Positions 39,883 through 50,584 of a DNA stretch of 64,000 nt are shown piece after piece. Source of the stretch: Kitasatospora sp. GAS204B (GTDB lineage: Bacteria; Actinomycetota; Actinomycetes; Streptomycetales; Streptomycetaceae); contig NZ_JARZAG010000008.1 of NCBI RefSeq assembly GCF_029892155.1, forward strand, positions 124,001 through 188,000. The letters run 5' to 3'. Below the pieces are notes generated by a model. The model was not told where the DNA came from and did not search any database. It saw only the letters and a list, made by a program, of their open reading frames with translations. The position numbers and the translations under genes were made by a program. Numbering within the stretch: the stretch's first letter is position 1; each line of letters begins with the position of its first letter.

Positions 39883-40590
39883 TTACTCCTCGATCGCCCC
39901 ACGAACCGCGCGCAGGTGCTCGCGGAAGGTCAGCTCGGGGTTGGTCCGGCGCGCGGCGAGGTAGGCGTCGAAGCGGACCTGGGCCCGCAGCGTGTCACCC
40001 GAGCGGATCCGCTCCGCCTGACCCCGCTCGGTGTCGCGGATCTGCTCGGCGAGGGTGAGGAGTTCCTCGGCGCGGGCGGCGGGCGCGAAGAGCACGCCGT
40101 CGTCGTCGCCGAAGACCAGGTCCGCGCTGGTCACCGTCCACTCCCCCACCGTGGCGGCCGCCAGCGCGTCGGCGGGCCGGGCGTCCAGCCGCTGCGGCCC
40201 GGTGGGGAGCGAGCCCTGGCTGAAGACCGGCAGCCCGATGGCGCGGACGTCGGCGGTGTCGCGGTGCAGCCCCCAGATCACCACGCCCGCGAGCCCGGCG
40301 GTGCTCGCCTCGAGCACCACCAGGTCGCCGGCGCAGGCCTCGTCCGTCCGCCCGCCGTTGTCCACCACCAGGACGTCGCCGGGCTCGGCGGTCTCGAAGG
40401 CCTCCAGGAAGATGTCGACGCTGCCGACATGCCGGGCCGGACGCACCCGCCCGGCCACCCGGACACCGGGCAGCACGGCCTGCAGCGGCGCGGGTGCGCA
40501 GCGCACCGGGACCTGGGCGCGGACGCAGGCGTCGGCCAGGTGGGCGGTGGTCAGCGTCTCGAACCGCTTCTGAAGCTCGTGGTGGTCCAT
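39883..40590 (-). CDS. RraA-like (HMG aldolase / oxaloacetate decarboxylase) protein
   Basis: A 235-residue protein of the RraA fold, whose members act either as class II 4-hydroxy-4-methyl-2-oxoglutarate aldolase/oxaloacetate decarboxylase or as regulators of RNase E. Key sequence is GDVLVVDNGGRTDEACAGDL, with the CoA/substrate-like GVVIWGLHRDTADVRAIGL and PVFSQG. The conserved RD pair of the HMG-aldolase active site is present. The start is ATG 40590. It converges with the lactate-monooxygenase gene, and a half hairpin of the repeat family lies in its upstream region. Confidence 0.8.
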   Translation of the reverse strand: MDHHELQKRFETLTTAHLADACVRAQVPVRCAPAPLQAVLPGVRVAGRVRPARHVGSVDIFLEAFETAEPGDVLVVDNGGRTDEACAGDLVVLEASTAGLAGVVIWGLHRDTADVRAIGLPVFSQGSLPTGPQRLDARPADALAAATVGEWTVTSADLVFGDDDGVLFAPAARAEELLTLAEQIRDTERGQAERIRSGDTLRAQVRFDAYLAARRTNPELTFREHLRAVRGAIEE

Positions 40591-40680
40591 CCGGTCTGCC
40601 CTCTCACACTGCGCCGTGGGGTTGGGATTCCTGCTGACCAATGATCAGGGAGCGGGCACGGTGCGCGCAATGACTCCTGG

Positions 40681-40712
40681 GGCGCCCGGCAAGATCCGCA
40701 AGAGAGGCCCTA
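40681..40712. repeat. Half copy of the ltrA-terminator hairpin
   Basis: These 32 bases match 3147-3178 with a single T-to-C change: the loop and right arm of the ltrA terminator without the left arm. It sits between the molbindin gene and the RraA-like gene, where a terminator would be expected, but cannot form the hairpin alone. This suggests a mobile or recombining repeat. Confidence 0.8.
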
Positions 40713-40741
40713 ACCCCACGGGCGTGTTGGGCAGCGCTGGC

Positions 40742-41161
40742 TCAGGCGGCGGAGAGCGCGATCTCGGTGGACTTGATCAGGGCGACCACACGGGTGCCGG
40801 CCGCCAGGCCGAGGTCCTCCACGGCGTCCTTGGTGATGGCGGCGGTCAGCTCGCCGCCTTCGATGGCGACCTTGACGGTGGCCATCGCCCCACCGGTGGC
40901 CACCTCCACGACGGTGCCCGGGAGTTGGTTGCGGATGCTCACACCGGTGACCGGGGCGGTGGCGATCGCGATCTCGGTGGACTTGGCGAGCGCGTTGACC
41001 GACGAGCCCTCGGCGAGGCCGAGTTCCTTGACCGCGTCGAGGGTGATCGCGGCGGTGATCTCCTGGCCACCCGTCAGGCGTGCTCGTACCGTGGCCATGA
41101 CCGCGCCGTTGGTGATCGCGGTGACGGTGCCGGGGAACTGGTTGCGAATGCTCAGCGTCAT
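40742..41161 (-). CDS. Tandem molybdate-binding (Mop/molbindin) protein
   Basis: A 139-residue protein made of two Mop domains, residues ~1-68 and ~73-139. Each has the motif SIRNQ(F/L)PGTV, then AVMATV or AMATVKV, then EITAAIT or LTAAITKDAVEDLGL, and ends LAKSTEIAIA or LIKSTEIALS. The motif shape is that of molbindins, which bind and store molybdate in the cytosol and donate it for cofactor synthesis. GAGGAG precedes ATG 41161. No mod transport or moco-synthesis gene is nearby. The upstream region carries a 14-bp inverted repeat. Confidence 0.9.
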   Translation of the reverse strand: MTLSIRNQFPGTVTAITNGAVMATVRARLTGGQEITAAITLDAVKELGLAEGSSVNALAKSTEIAIATAPVTGVSIRNQLPGTVVEVATGGAMATVKVAIEGGELTAAITKDAVEDLGLAAGTRVVALIKSTEIALSAA

Positions 41162-41546
41162 GACGGGCTCCTCGATCGAAGGCGCATTTCGGGCAGATCG
41201 GACTGCCGCTGCCGCCCAGCCTGCCACGCCCGTCACGACCCCGTCGCCAGTCACTCGCATCAGCCAGCGGTATGGCGGGCCGGGCCTCGCAAATTCCGCC
41301 CACTCGGCGGCGGATCTCACCCGGTGGGCGCAACGGGCGCCCGTCAGAAGCCGGCCCGCGCACGCAGACGGGCAGCCGGAGAGCCGCCGACCGGAAGCCG
41401 GCAGGCCGGCGGCTCTCCGGCCTCGCGCCGGGCCTTGCGGAGCCGGCGGCGAGGCTGCTCGCTGCGGGACGGGGGTACCCCGGCGAGCTCGGTGCCGATC
41501 CTGCCGCACCGTCCTCGCGCCCGACTGGAGCCGCCCCGTGACGCGA
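41162..41546 (-). other. 385-nt gene-free region upstream of the molbindin gene
   Basis: There is no gene on either strand. Its main feature is a 14-bp perfect inverted repeat, 41375-41388 with 41408-41421, separated by 19 nt. The gap probably holds the molbindin promoter. I could not match the inverted repeat to a ModE site or to the molybdenum-cofactor riboswitch. Confidence 0.4.
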
Positions 41547-41587
41547 AAGGTCCCCCCGGATGCCGGTGCGGCATCCGGGGGGACCTT
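41547..41587 (-). terminator. Terminator of icd
   Basis: Arms 41547-41564 and 41570-41587 form an 18-bp perfect, very GC-rich stem with a 5-nt loop. It lies 24 nt after the icd stop codon. Confidence 0.9.
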
Positions 41588-41611
41588 CGTCAGATGACAG
41601 TTGACGCTACG

Positions 41612-43843
<2,232 letters not shown>

Positions 43844-43857
43844 TCACGGCTACAACG

Positions 43858-43871
43858 TCTTGATATCAAGA
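43858..43871. promoter_or_regulatory. Perfect palindrome TCTTGATATCAAGA upstream of icd
   Basis: The 14-mer equals its own reverse complement and begins 27 nt before the icd ATG. It is followed by a partial repeat of the half site (GATATC). The position fits a repressor site over the promoter or near the transcript start. I cannot assign a regulator. Confidence 0.55.
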
Positions 43872-43948
43872 TATCCCGTGACCGACCCTAGCCGATACCA
43901 ACCCCGGGGCGAACCGCCGGAGGAGAACCGGTCGCACTTGACCATGAC

Positions 43949-43980
43949 GGCCGCCCCGGACCGGTGGGTCCGGAGCGGCC
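43949..43980 (-). terminator. Terminator of the deacetylase-like gene
   Basis: Arms 43949-43962 and 43967-43980 pair over 14 positions with one mismatch around a GGTG loop. It lies 33 nt after the stop of the large secreted protein gene and before the icd promoter. Confidence 0.75.
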
Positions 43981-44013
43981 ATCAGCGGGTCAGCAGATCA
44001 GAAGGTCGGCGCG

Positions 44014-47000
44014 TCAGAGGGTGGCATTGAGGGTGAACGGCTGGGTCACCGTGCCCGCCGCGCTCCTGGCCGTGATGGTCAGGTGGAAGCTGCCCAGCGC
44101 CAGCTCGGTGCCGGAGAGGGTGGCGGTGCCGTTACTGCCCGGGGTGAAGGTGATCCCGCCCGGCAGCGTGCCGCTCAAGCTCAGCACCGCGGCCGGGAAG
44201 CCGGTGGTGGTGATCGTGTAGTTGAACGGGATCAGCAGGAAAGCGGTTGCCGAGGGCTTGCTGGTGATCGCCGGCGGCTGGTTCACCGTGACGGCGAGCG
44301 CCTGGGTGGCCGTGCCGGCCGCGTTGGCGGCCGTGACCGTCAGCGGGTAGACCCCGCCGCTGCCGGCGGCCGGGGTGCCCGCCAGCGTCGCCGAGCCGTT
44401 GCCGCTGTCCTTGAAGGTCACGCCCGCGGGCAGCGTGCCGGTCGCGGTCAGCTTCGGGGCCGGGACTCCGGTGGCGGTCACCGCGAAGCTGCCCGCGCTG
44501 CCCGTGGTCAGCGTGGCCGTGCTCGCGCTGGTCACCGCCGGGCCGGTGGACTGGGTGACCGTGACGGTCACCTGGGCGGTGGCGGTGCCCGCGCTGCTGG
44601 TCGCCGTGATGGTCACCGGGTAGCCGCCGCCGGTGCCCGAAGCGGCGGTGCCGGCCAGGCTGCCGGTGCCGTCGCCGTTGTCCTTGAAGGTCAGGCCGCT
44701 CGGCAGGGTCCCGCTCTCGGAGAGCGCGGGGGCCGGGTAGCCGCTGGTGGTCACCGCGAAGGTGCCCGCGGTGCCGGTGGTGAAGGCCGCCGTGGTGGCG
44801 CTGGTCACGGCGGGCGCCTGGGCGACGCCCAGGGTCAGGTTCTGGACGACCGAGCCGGCGGCGTTGCTCGCGGTGATGGTGAGCGGGTAGCTGCCGCCGC
44901 TACCGGCTGCCGGGGTGCCCGCCAGGGTGGCGGTGCCGTCGCCGTTGTCAGTGAAGGTCACACCGCCGGGCAGGTTGCCGCTCTCCTTGAGCGCGGGCAG
45001 CGGGGAGCCGGTGCTGGTCACGGTGACGCTGAAGGCGGTGCCGACGCCGGCCGCGGCGGTGGCCGAACTGGTGATCAGCGGCGCGACGTTGATGATCAGG
45101 GTGCTGGACGAGCCCGCGCCGACCGGGGTCCACGCGGAGAGCGTGCCGCCGTAGGACGCGCCGAAGGCCGCGCCGTTGACCGTGGTGCCGGCCGGGACGG
45201 TGACCGGCACGTCGACCGAGCCGCCACCGGAGTTGGTGATCACCACGGCGCCGTTCTGCACCGAGGCGGTGACCGTGCCGGCCTGCTCGGCCGAGGCCCA
45301 GGCCGCCGACTGGCCGAGGGTCTGCGCGGTCTGCGCGTCGTTCGTCTGGGTCAGCGGCGCGGTGTACCAACTGTTGTACTGCGACAGCATGTTGTTGATC
45401 AGGGTGAGCAACGTGTAACCGTAGTCGGAGGTCACGCCGTTGACCGTCTGGGTGGCCGGACCGATCAGGTTGGTCTGGTGCGCGTAGTTCATCCGCGGGT
45501 CGTCGGCCAGCACGTGGCCGAGCATGATCCGCGACTCGTTGGCGAGCACGGTGGCCTCGGTGGCCGGGGTGCTGGTGCAGGTGGTCGACGGGGTGTCGAC
45601 GCACTTGCCGGTCTCGTTCGGGTACAGCGGGTCACCCATCGAGGAGTTGCTGCCCACGTAGAAGGTGTTGTACTCGCTCAGCTCGTCGGGCCAGTTGCCC
45701 GTGTTGTAGTAGATGTTGCTCGGGTAACGCGGCGCGGAGACGGCGGTGTTGCTCACGCCGCCGGCCGAGTTGCCCGCGATGGTGTAGCTCTGCGGCTGGC
45801 GCGAGGCGTCGGTGCCGAAGACCTTGATCCCCAGGTCCGCCATCGCCTGCGGCATGTTGGGGTTCTCCAGGCCGGAGTGCTCACCGGTGACCAGGCTGCT
45901 GGTGGTGTAGTTGGTCAGGCCGTTGTTGACGGCGAACGCGTCGTCCAGACCGATCTCCTGCTCGATGCTGGAGTCCGGGTTGGCGCTGGTGGCCGGCAGC
46001 CAGCCCGCGCGCGAGGCGCAGCCGATGCCGGGGTCGGTCGCGGTCGGGTAGCTGGCAGTGCTGCCCGGGCCGCCGCCCGAGGAGGTGGCGCCGGTGTCGG
46101 TGAAGGAGTACCCGGTGGTCGCGCCGGTCGGGTCCTCCTTCACCTGGCCGACCAGGCCGAAGCTGGTGGAGCCGGCCGGGGCGCGGTAGACGTCGTAGCC
46201 CCAGAAGCCGGTGCCGCCGGAGTACTCCGACTCCAACTTGGCGAGCGAGGGACCGTCACCGTTGGCGGCGTCCGGCCAGCTCAGCGAGACCGAACCGTTC
46301 GCGGCCACGGTGACCTGCGCCGGGGTCGAGGGCTCCGACTCGCCGTAGGCGGTGGCGGCGGTGACCTCGTAGCTGTAGCCGCCGGCGGCCAGCGAGCCGC
46401 CGGCGCCCGCGGTAGGCGCGTTGGTCGGCAGCGGGGCGGCGACCGTGCACCCCAGGTACATGTGCGACCAGGTGTGCGTGATCCAGTCGAACGAGGCCTG
46501 CTGCTTGAGCAGTTCGTTGACGAAGCCGGAGTCGTTCGGGTAGCCGCTGTCCACCGTCTGGCCCGGGTCGGTGAAGGTCTGGCCGTTCACCGTGGTGCTG
46601 CCGGAGCAGTTGGCGCTGGACGTGGTGGTGGTGCTCGGCGCGGTGCAGGCGCCGATCGCGTTGAAGGCCAGCTCCAGCTTGATGCCGGTCTGCTTCTCCC
46701 AGTTGGCGACGTAGTCCACGTCGGCGGCGCTCATCTGCTCGTCCGGCGGGCCGGCGGCCGCGTTGCCGCCGATGCCGGCCGGGCAGAGCACGTCGTTCGG
46801 GTTGGTGGCGCCCGGCGTGCACTGGTACTGCCGGCTCCACTCGTTGTCCGCGATGAAGAGGTCGTCGACGTCCTGGCCGAAGTAGTTCCGGTACAGGCCG
46901 AGATGGGTGTTCTGGGTGACCCAGTTGATCAGCCCGGGCGACAGCAGCAGCCAGGGCAGCATGGTCGAGTTGTAGTCGAAGGTGAGCGACAGCTCCGAGA

Positions 47001-47634
47001 CGCCGGCCTGCGGGTCGGTGCTCGGGTGCTGGTAGACGGCGGCCAGCGTCTGGCCCGCGGAGTTCTGCAGCCACGGGGTGACCGGGGCGCCGACGACGGG
47101 CGTGGCCGGGTAGCCGTAGGAGCCGCTCTCGAACGGCACCGGGCCCTTCAGCTCGGGCAGTTGGGCCAGCGCGGCGGTGGTCAGCTGCGCGGTCCCGGTC
47201 ACCGCGCCGGAGCTCGCGGCGGTCAGGCCCAGCGAGGGCGACGGGTACATGTAGCCGTCGAGCTGGCGCACGCCGAAGCTCGACTCGTAGCTGTCCAGGC
47301 CGCTGAGCTGGCCGGCGGCGAAGAAGGTCGGCGAGTCCGCCACCACAACGCCGTTGTAGTAGGCGTGCGTTCCGCTGGAGAGCGCGGGCAGCGACACCGT
47401 CTCGCTGCCGATCGAGCCGGTGGCGGTCACCACGGTGTACGGGACGCCCTCGGTGCTCAGCGCGTTCTGCCAGGCGACGGTGGTGGGGTCGCCCGCCCCA
47501 CCGCCGATCAGCAGGACCTTCAGATCCAGTTGCGGGGGTGTCGCCGCTGCGGCCGACACCCCCGCCTGTGCGGTCGCCAGCAGCGTTACCGCTGCCACCC
47601 CCGCGGCGAACCACTTAGCCCCTCGTTTGAACAC
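44014..47634 (-). CDS. Secreted Agd3/CE18-like polysaccharide deacetylase with Ig repeats
   Basis: A 1206-residue secreted protein. A Sec signal peptide (~1-31) is followed by a deacetylase-like region. Candidate metal/catalytic elements are VDD (256-258) in NYFGQDVDDLFIADNEW, and HxxxH (His387, His391) in FDWITHTWSHMYLG. Further family-like stretches are VTGEHSGLENPNMPQAMADL and PRYPSNIYYNTG. I liken these to Agd3, which deacetylates galactosaminogalactan in Aspergillus (CE18). An FnIII-like domain (~402-500) interrupts the region after HTWSH. Four putative Ig (He_PIG-type) repeats of ~85 residues fill ~860-1206. It starts at GTG 47634 with GTGGGAAG upstream and lies 203 nt downstream of the GH8 gene on the same strand. 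Confidence 0.6.
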   Translation of the reverse strand: MFKRGAKWFAAGVAAVTLLATAQAGVSAAAATPPQLDLKVLLIGGGAGDPTTVAWQNALSTEGVPYTVVTATGSIGSETVSLPALSSGTHAYYNGVVVADSPTFFAAGQLSGLDSYESSFGVRQLDGYMYPSPSLGLTAASSGAVTGTAQLTTAALAQLPELKGPVPFESGSYGYPATPVVGAPVTPWLQNSAGQTLAAVYQHPSTDPQAGVSELSLTFDYNSTMLPWLLLSPGLINWVTQNTHLGLYRNYFGQDVDDLFIADNEWSRQYQCTPGATNPNDVLCPAGIGGNAAAGPPDEQMSAADVDYVANWEKQTGIKLELAFNAIGACTAPSTTTTSSANCSGSTTVNGQTFTDPGQTVDSGYPNDSGFVNELLKQQASFDWITHTWSHMYLGCTVAAPLPTNAPTAGAGGSLAAGGYSYEVTAATAYGESEPSTPAQVTVAANGSVSLSWPDAANGDGPSLAKLESEYSGGTGFWGYDVYRAPAGSTSFGLVGQVKEDPTGATTGYSFTDTGATSSGGGPGSTASYPTATDPGIGCASRAGWLPATSANPDSSIEQEIGLDDAFAVNNGLTNYTTSSLVTGEHSGLENPNMPQAMADLGIKVFGTDASRQPQSYTIAGNSAGGVSNTAVSAPRYPSNIYYNTGNWPDELSEYNTFYVGSNSSMGDPLYPNETGKCVDTPSTTCTSTPATEATVLANESRIMLGHVLADDPRMNYAHQTNLIGPATQTVNGVTSDYGYTLLTLINNMLSQYNSWYTAPLTQTNDAQTAQTLGQSAAWASAEQAGTVTASVQNGAVVITNSGGGSVDVPVTVPAGTTVNGAAFGASYGGTLSAWTPVGAGSSSTLIINVAPLITSSATAAAGVGTAFSVTVTSTGSPLPALKESGNLPGGVTFTDNGDGTATLAGTPAAGSGGSYPLTITASNAAGSVVQNLTLGVAQAPAVTSATTAAFTTGTAGTFAVTTSGYPAPALSESGTLPSGLTFKDNGDGTGSLAGTAASGTGGGYPVTITATSSAGTATAQVTVTVTQSTGPAVTSASTATLTTGSAGSFAVTATGVPAPKLTATGTLPAGVTFKDSGNGSATLAGTPAAGSGGVYPLTVTAANAAGTATQALAVTVNQPPAITSKPSATAFLLIPFNYTITTTGFPAAVLSLSGTLPGGITFTPGSNGTATLSGTELALGSFHLTITARSAAGTVTQPFTLNATL

Positions 47635-47837
47635 GGTCTTCCCACCCCATGTCGGTACGGGTTTGCGCCGACCTGACGGCCAGCCAGCACAGCATGGAGT
47701 GAGTGAGGGGGTAGTGGGGTGGAATATGGCGGATTCGGGGGCAGATATTCATCTGGCGGCCAGCAGGGTTCAGCGAACTTCCAGGCTGCACCGGTAGCTT
47801 GACCAGGCGGGCTGGTCCAGCAGCCAGGTCCGGCGAC

Positions 47838-49907
47838 TCAGCCGACGTTGAGGGCGGTGTCGTCGATGACGAAGCCGGTGGTGCCGCCATTGGCGTCGGT
47901 CTCGGTGCCGGTGAACTTGAGCGTGACGCTCTGGCCTGCGTAGGCGGACACGTCCGCGGTGTGCTGGCTGTAGCCGCTGTTCTTGTTCAGGTTGGAGTAG
48001 CTCGCCACCGTGCTGAGCACCGTGCCGCCACTGTTCAGCAGTTGGACGTTGAGGGTGTCAGGCTTGGCGCTGCTGGTGCTCTCGGTGGTGTCGATGTGCA
48101 GCCAGTAGGAGAGGGTCGCGGTGCAGCCGGCCGGGATGGTGACGGTCTGCGCGACGGTGTCGGTGTCGGCCTTGCCGTCACCGTTCAGCCAGGCGTCCCA
48201 ACTGCCCGAGTGGGTGGGCTCGTCGGCGGTGTCGTTGTTGATCGGCGCCGAGCCGAGCGTGGAACTCTGGCTCCAGGGTGCGCCGTTGGTGCCGTTCTCG
48301 AAGCCCGGGTTGCCCAGCAGCTGCGCCGCGGTGCAGCCGCCACCGCTCGACCCGGTCACGGTGAGGGTGTAGGTCGCGGTGTGGGTTCCGGAGGCGGCCG
48401 TTCCGGTGATGGTGATGGGGTAACTACCGGATGGAGTCGTGGTGCTGGTGGCGAGGCTCAGGGTGGCGGACGAGCCCGTGGTCACCGAGGCCGGGCTGAA
48501 CGAGGCGCTCGCGCCGGCCGGCAGGCCCGAGGCGGTCAGCGCCACCGACTGCGCGCTGCCGGAGGTGACCGCCGTGCCGACGGTCACGCTCGCGCCCGAG
48601 CCCGCCGCCACCGAGCCGGCGGCCGGGGAGGCCGAGAGCGAGAAGTCGTTGGCCGAGGTGCCGCCGCTCGCCGGGCTCCAGTAGTCGCCCGCCATCACGA
48701 TGTCCACCAGCGTCTTGATCGTCTCGCCGTAGTAGCCGTCGCCGAACGGGTTGGTCGACAGGTAGTTCCAGATCGTGTCGGTCCACGCCTGGTCACCCGA
48801 GGCCATCGCCGCCGGACCGACCGCGTCCCCCGCCTCCTCCGCCTGGTCGGAGGTGCTGTACGGGGTGCAGTTCAGGTTCGTGTGCGGGTAGACGTTCTGC
48901 GGGTTGCCACCCGACTCGCCCTTCAGGCAAGCGCTCTCCTTGGTGGCGAGCGCGTACTCCGTCGCGGCCGTCGAGCTCCCGTTGAGCAGCGCGTCGGTGC
49001 CCATGTGCCAGGGCACCCGGATCGAGTTGTAGCCGACGATGTTGTCCGGCTGGTTCTCCTGGTAGTTGGCCGGCGCCGGCTTCGGGCTGCTGGTGTCGGC
49101 GTTGACCACGAAGTCGGACAGCAGGCCCGCGTTGGAGGAGTAGGCGGCGGTGAAAGCGCGGTCCAGCGCCTCGGTGCGCTGGATCACCTTGTTCCAGTCG
49201 TGCGAGGTGTCGTAGGCCGCGAACGCCCGCAGGTGGTCGAGCATCTGGTCGGAGGGGCGGGTGTCGGTGTTCGGACCGTCGTCCTCGCACTTCAAGTGCC
49301 CGTCGGGCGCCACGTCATGGGCGTAGAAGGAGGCCAGCCAGGCCTTGGCGTCAGCGGTGTAGCCGCCCCACTGCTGATCGGCCAGGATCAGGCCGTAGCC
49401 GATGTCCAGGTCGCCGTCGGTGGCCGCGTCCGGGGTACCACTGCTGTAGTACTTGCAGGTCTTGCCGTCCAACTGCCACTGCATCAGGCCGTACTGGTCC
49501 TCGTGGTCCTTGACCAGCTGCCACAGGCCGTTGAACTCGGCCTGCGCGCCGGCGTCGTAGCCGGCCATCAGCGGCACGATGTTCATGCCGTAGCCCTGGC
49601 CCTCGGAGACCGGGCCGTTGTTGGTCGCGTCGCCGTCGCCCTTGGTGGACACGTAGTACTCGTTGCTCGCGCAACCGTGCACCAGGTAGCTGGACTTCCA
49701 CGCGCTGTACTGCTTCTCCACGGCGGCGTCGCGGGTGGCCTGGGAAGCCGAGGGCAGGACGCCGACCTGGTAGGTCACGTGAGTCGGGAACGGGTGGGTG
49801 GGGGTGGCGGCGGCCTGGGCGGGCGCCGCGGCCAGCGCGGTGAGCGAGAGCCCGATCAGGCATCCCGTCAGCACGGAGGCGAGCGGGGTCTTCCAGTGGG
49901 TTCGCAC
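47838..49907 (-). CDS. Secreted GH8 glycosidase (possible chitosanase/endoglucanase) with C-terminal beta domains
   Basis: A 689-residue secreted enzyme with a signal peptide (cleavage near 33). The catalytic domain is GH8: general acid Glu102 in VSEGQGYGMNI and the GH8 signature ATDGDLDIGYGLILADQQW (Asp164/Asp166), then NYQENQPDNIVGYNSIRVPW. After ~410 come an Ig-like repeat region (GSVAAGSGASVTVGTAVTSG) and a C-terminal carbohydrate-binding-like beta-sandwich (LLGNPGFENGTNGAPWSQSS), with several cysteines. GH8 covers cellulases, xylanases and chitosanases. A CsnR-like operator upstream and the adjacent deacetylase favour an amino-sugar polymer substrate (inference). GTG 49907 follows GAAGGAG by 6 nt. 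Confidence 0.85.
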   Translation of the reverse strand: MRTHWKTPLASVLTGCLIGLSLTALAAAPAQAAATPTHPFPTHVTYQVGVLPSASQATRDAAVEKQYSAWKSSYLVHGCASNEYYVSTKGDGDATNNGPVSEGQGYGMNIVPLMAGYDAGAQAEFNGLWQLVKDHEDQYGLMQWQLDGKTCKYYSSGTPDAATDGDLDIGYGLILADQQWGGYTADAKAWLASFYAHDVAPDGHLKCEDDGPNTDTRPSDQMLDHLRAFAAYDTSHDWNKVIQRTEALDRAFTAAYSSNAGLLSDFVVNADTSSPKPAPANYQENQPDNIVGYNSIRVPWHMGTDALLNGSSTAATEYALATKESACLKGESGGNPQNVYPHTNLNCTPYSTSDQAEEAGDAVGPAAMASGDQAWTDTIWNYLSTNPFGDGYYGETIKTLVDIVMAGDYWSPASGGTSANDFSLSASPAAGSVAAGSGASVTVGTAVTSGSAQSVALTASGLPAGASASFSPASVTTGSSATLSLATSTTTPSGSYPITITGTAASGTHTATYTLTVTGSSGGGCTAAQLLGNPGFENGTNGAPWSQSSTLGSAPINNDTADEPTHSGSWDAWLNGDGKADTDTVAQTVTIPAGCTATLSYWLHIDTTESTSSAKPDTLNVQLLNSGGTVLSTVASYSNLNKNSGYSQHTADVSAYAGQSVTLKFTGTETDANGGTTGFVIDDTALNVG

Positions 49908-49943
49908 GCGGAACTCCTTCGTGGGGGGCGGAGTTGGGCGATA

Positions 49944-49962
49944 GTTAGGAAAGCTTCCTTAC
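49944..49962 (-). promoter_or_regulatory. CsnR-like operator upstream of the GH8 gene
   Basis: GTTAGGAAAGCTTCCTTAC is an imperfect palindrome. Its core AGGAAAGCTTCCT differs by one base from the AGGAAAGTTTCCT operator I recall for CsnR, the ROK-family repressor of chitosanase in streptomycetes. It lies 37 nt before the GTG start, near the expected promoter. No ROK regulator gene is in the window. Confidence 0.6.
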
Positions 49963-50076
49963 GAGATGCTGTCAAGGGGCACCGCCAGAACTGGGTGCGC
50001 TGACCTCGTCCAAGGTGCTGCCCCCCGGAGGGATGGCCACAGTCCGCCGGGGGTGGGGCTGCGGCCGGCCGGGCGG

Positions 50077-50466
50077 CTACGCCGTCGCCCGGCGGGCGTA
50101 GACCTCGATCTCGATCTTCATCCGGACATCCGCGAGGCCGCACACCAGCATCGTCGCGGCCGGCCTGACCTCGCCGAAGCAGCGCCGCAGCACCGGCCAG
50201 CACGGCTCGAAGTCCGCGCGCTCAGGCAGCAGGTAGCGCACCCGCACCACATCGGCGAAGCCGCATCCGGCCTCCTCCAGTGCGGCCCCGATGTTGCGCA
50301 GGCACTGCTCGGCCTGCTCCACCACGTCGTCCGAGATGGTCATCGTCGTGTAGTCGAAGCCGGTGGTACCCGACACATGCACCCAGTCGCCGTCGACCAC
50401 GGCCCGGGCATAGCCGATCTGCTCCTCGAAGGTGGAACCGCTGAGGATCGCACGTCGCTCTGTCAT
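50077..50466 (-). CDS. RidA family enamine/imine deaminase
   Basis: A 129-residue RidA (YjgF/YER057c/UK114) protein. Members hydrolyse reactive enamine/imine intermediates made by PLP enzymes, giving the 2-oxo acid and ammonia. It has the family-type FEEQIGYARAVVDGDWVHVS, GTTGFDYTT and VRMKIEIEVYARR. The catalytic Arg (of GLADVRMKIEIEV) is at the canonical RidA position. It is on the same strand as the GH8 gene but with a 169-nt gap. No PLP enzyme is adjacent, so it is probably housekeeping. Confidence 0.9.
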   Translation of the reverse strand: MTERRAILSGSTFEEQIGYARAVVDGDWVHVSGTTGFDYTTMTISDDVVEQAEQCLRNIGAALEEAGCGFADVVRVRYLLPERADFEPCWPVLRRCFGEVRPAATMLVCGLADVRMKIEIEVYARRATA

Positions 50467-50584
50467 GATCGAACGCTAGGCGACCGACGCGGCACCCGTC
50501 CACCGCCGCCGCGCGGTCGCAAGTCGGCATCGCGGGCGTGCTGTCGGCGCCACGGGGCCGCAAGTCAGCGCCGGCGAGCGGAAG

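Noticed and set aside
41162..41546. A molybdenum-cofactor riboswitch upstream of the molbindin gene
   Set aside because: Only a simple inverted repeat is present; the conserved Moco RNA core is not recognisable.
44017..45090. Repeated DNA in the Ig-repeat region as a CRISPR or mobile element
   Set aside because: The repeats are about 255 bp, in frame and only moderately similar. They encode four Ig-type domains, not spacers.
44083..47676. A 1197-codon open frame opposite the deacetylase-like gene
   Set aside because: It is a shadow of high-GC third-position bias. Its translation is Arg/Gly/Ala-rich with no domains, while the opposite strand has a signal peptide and clear repeats.
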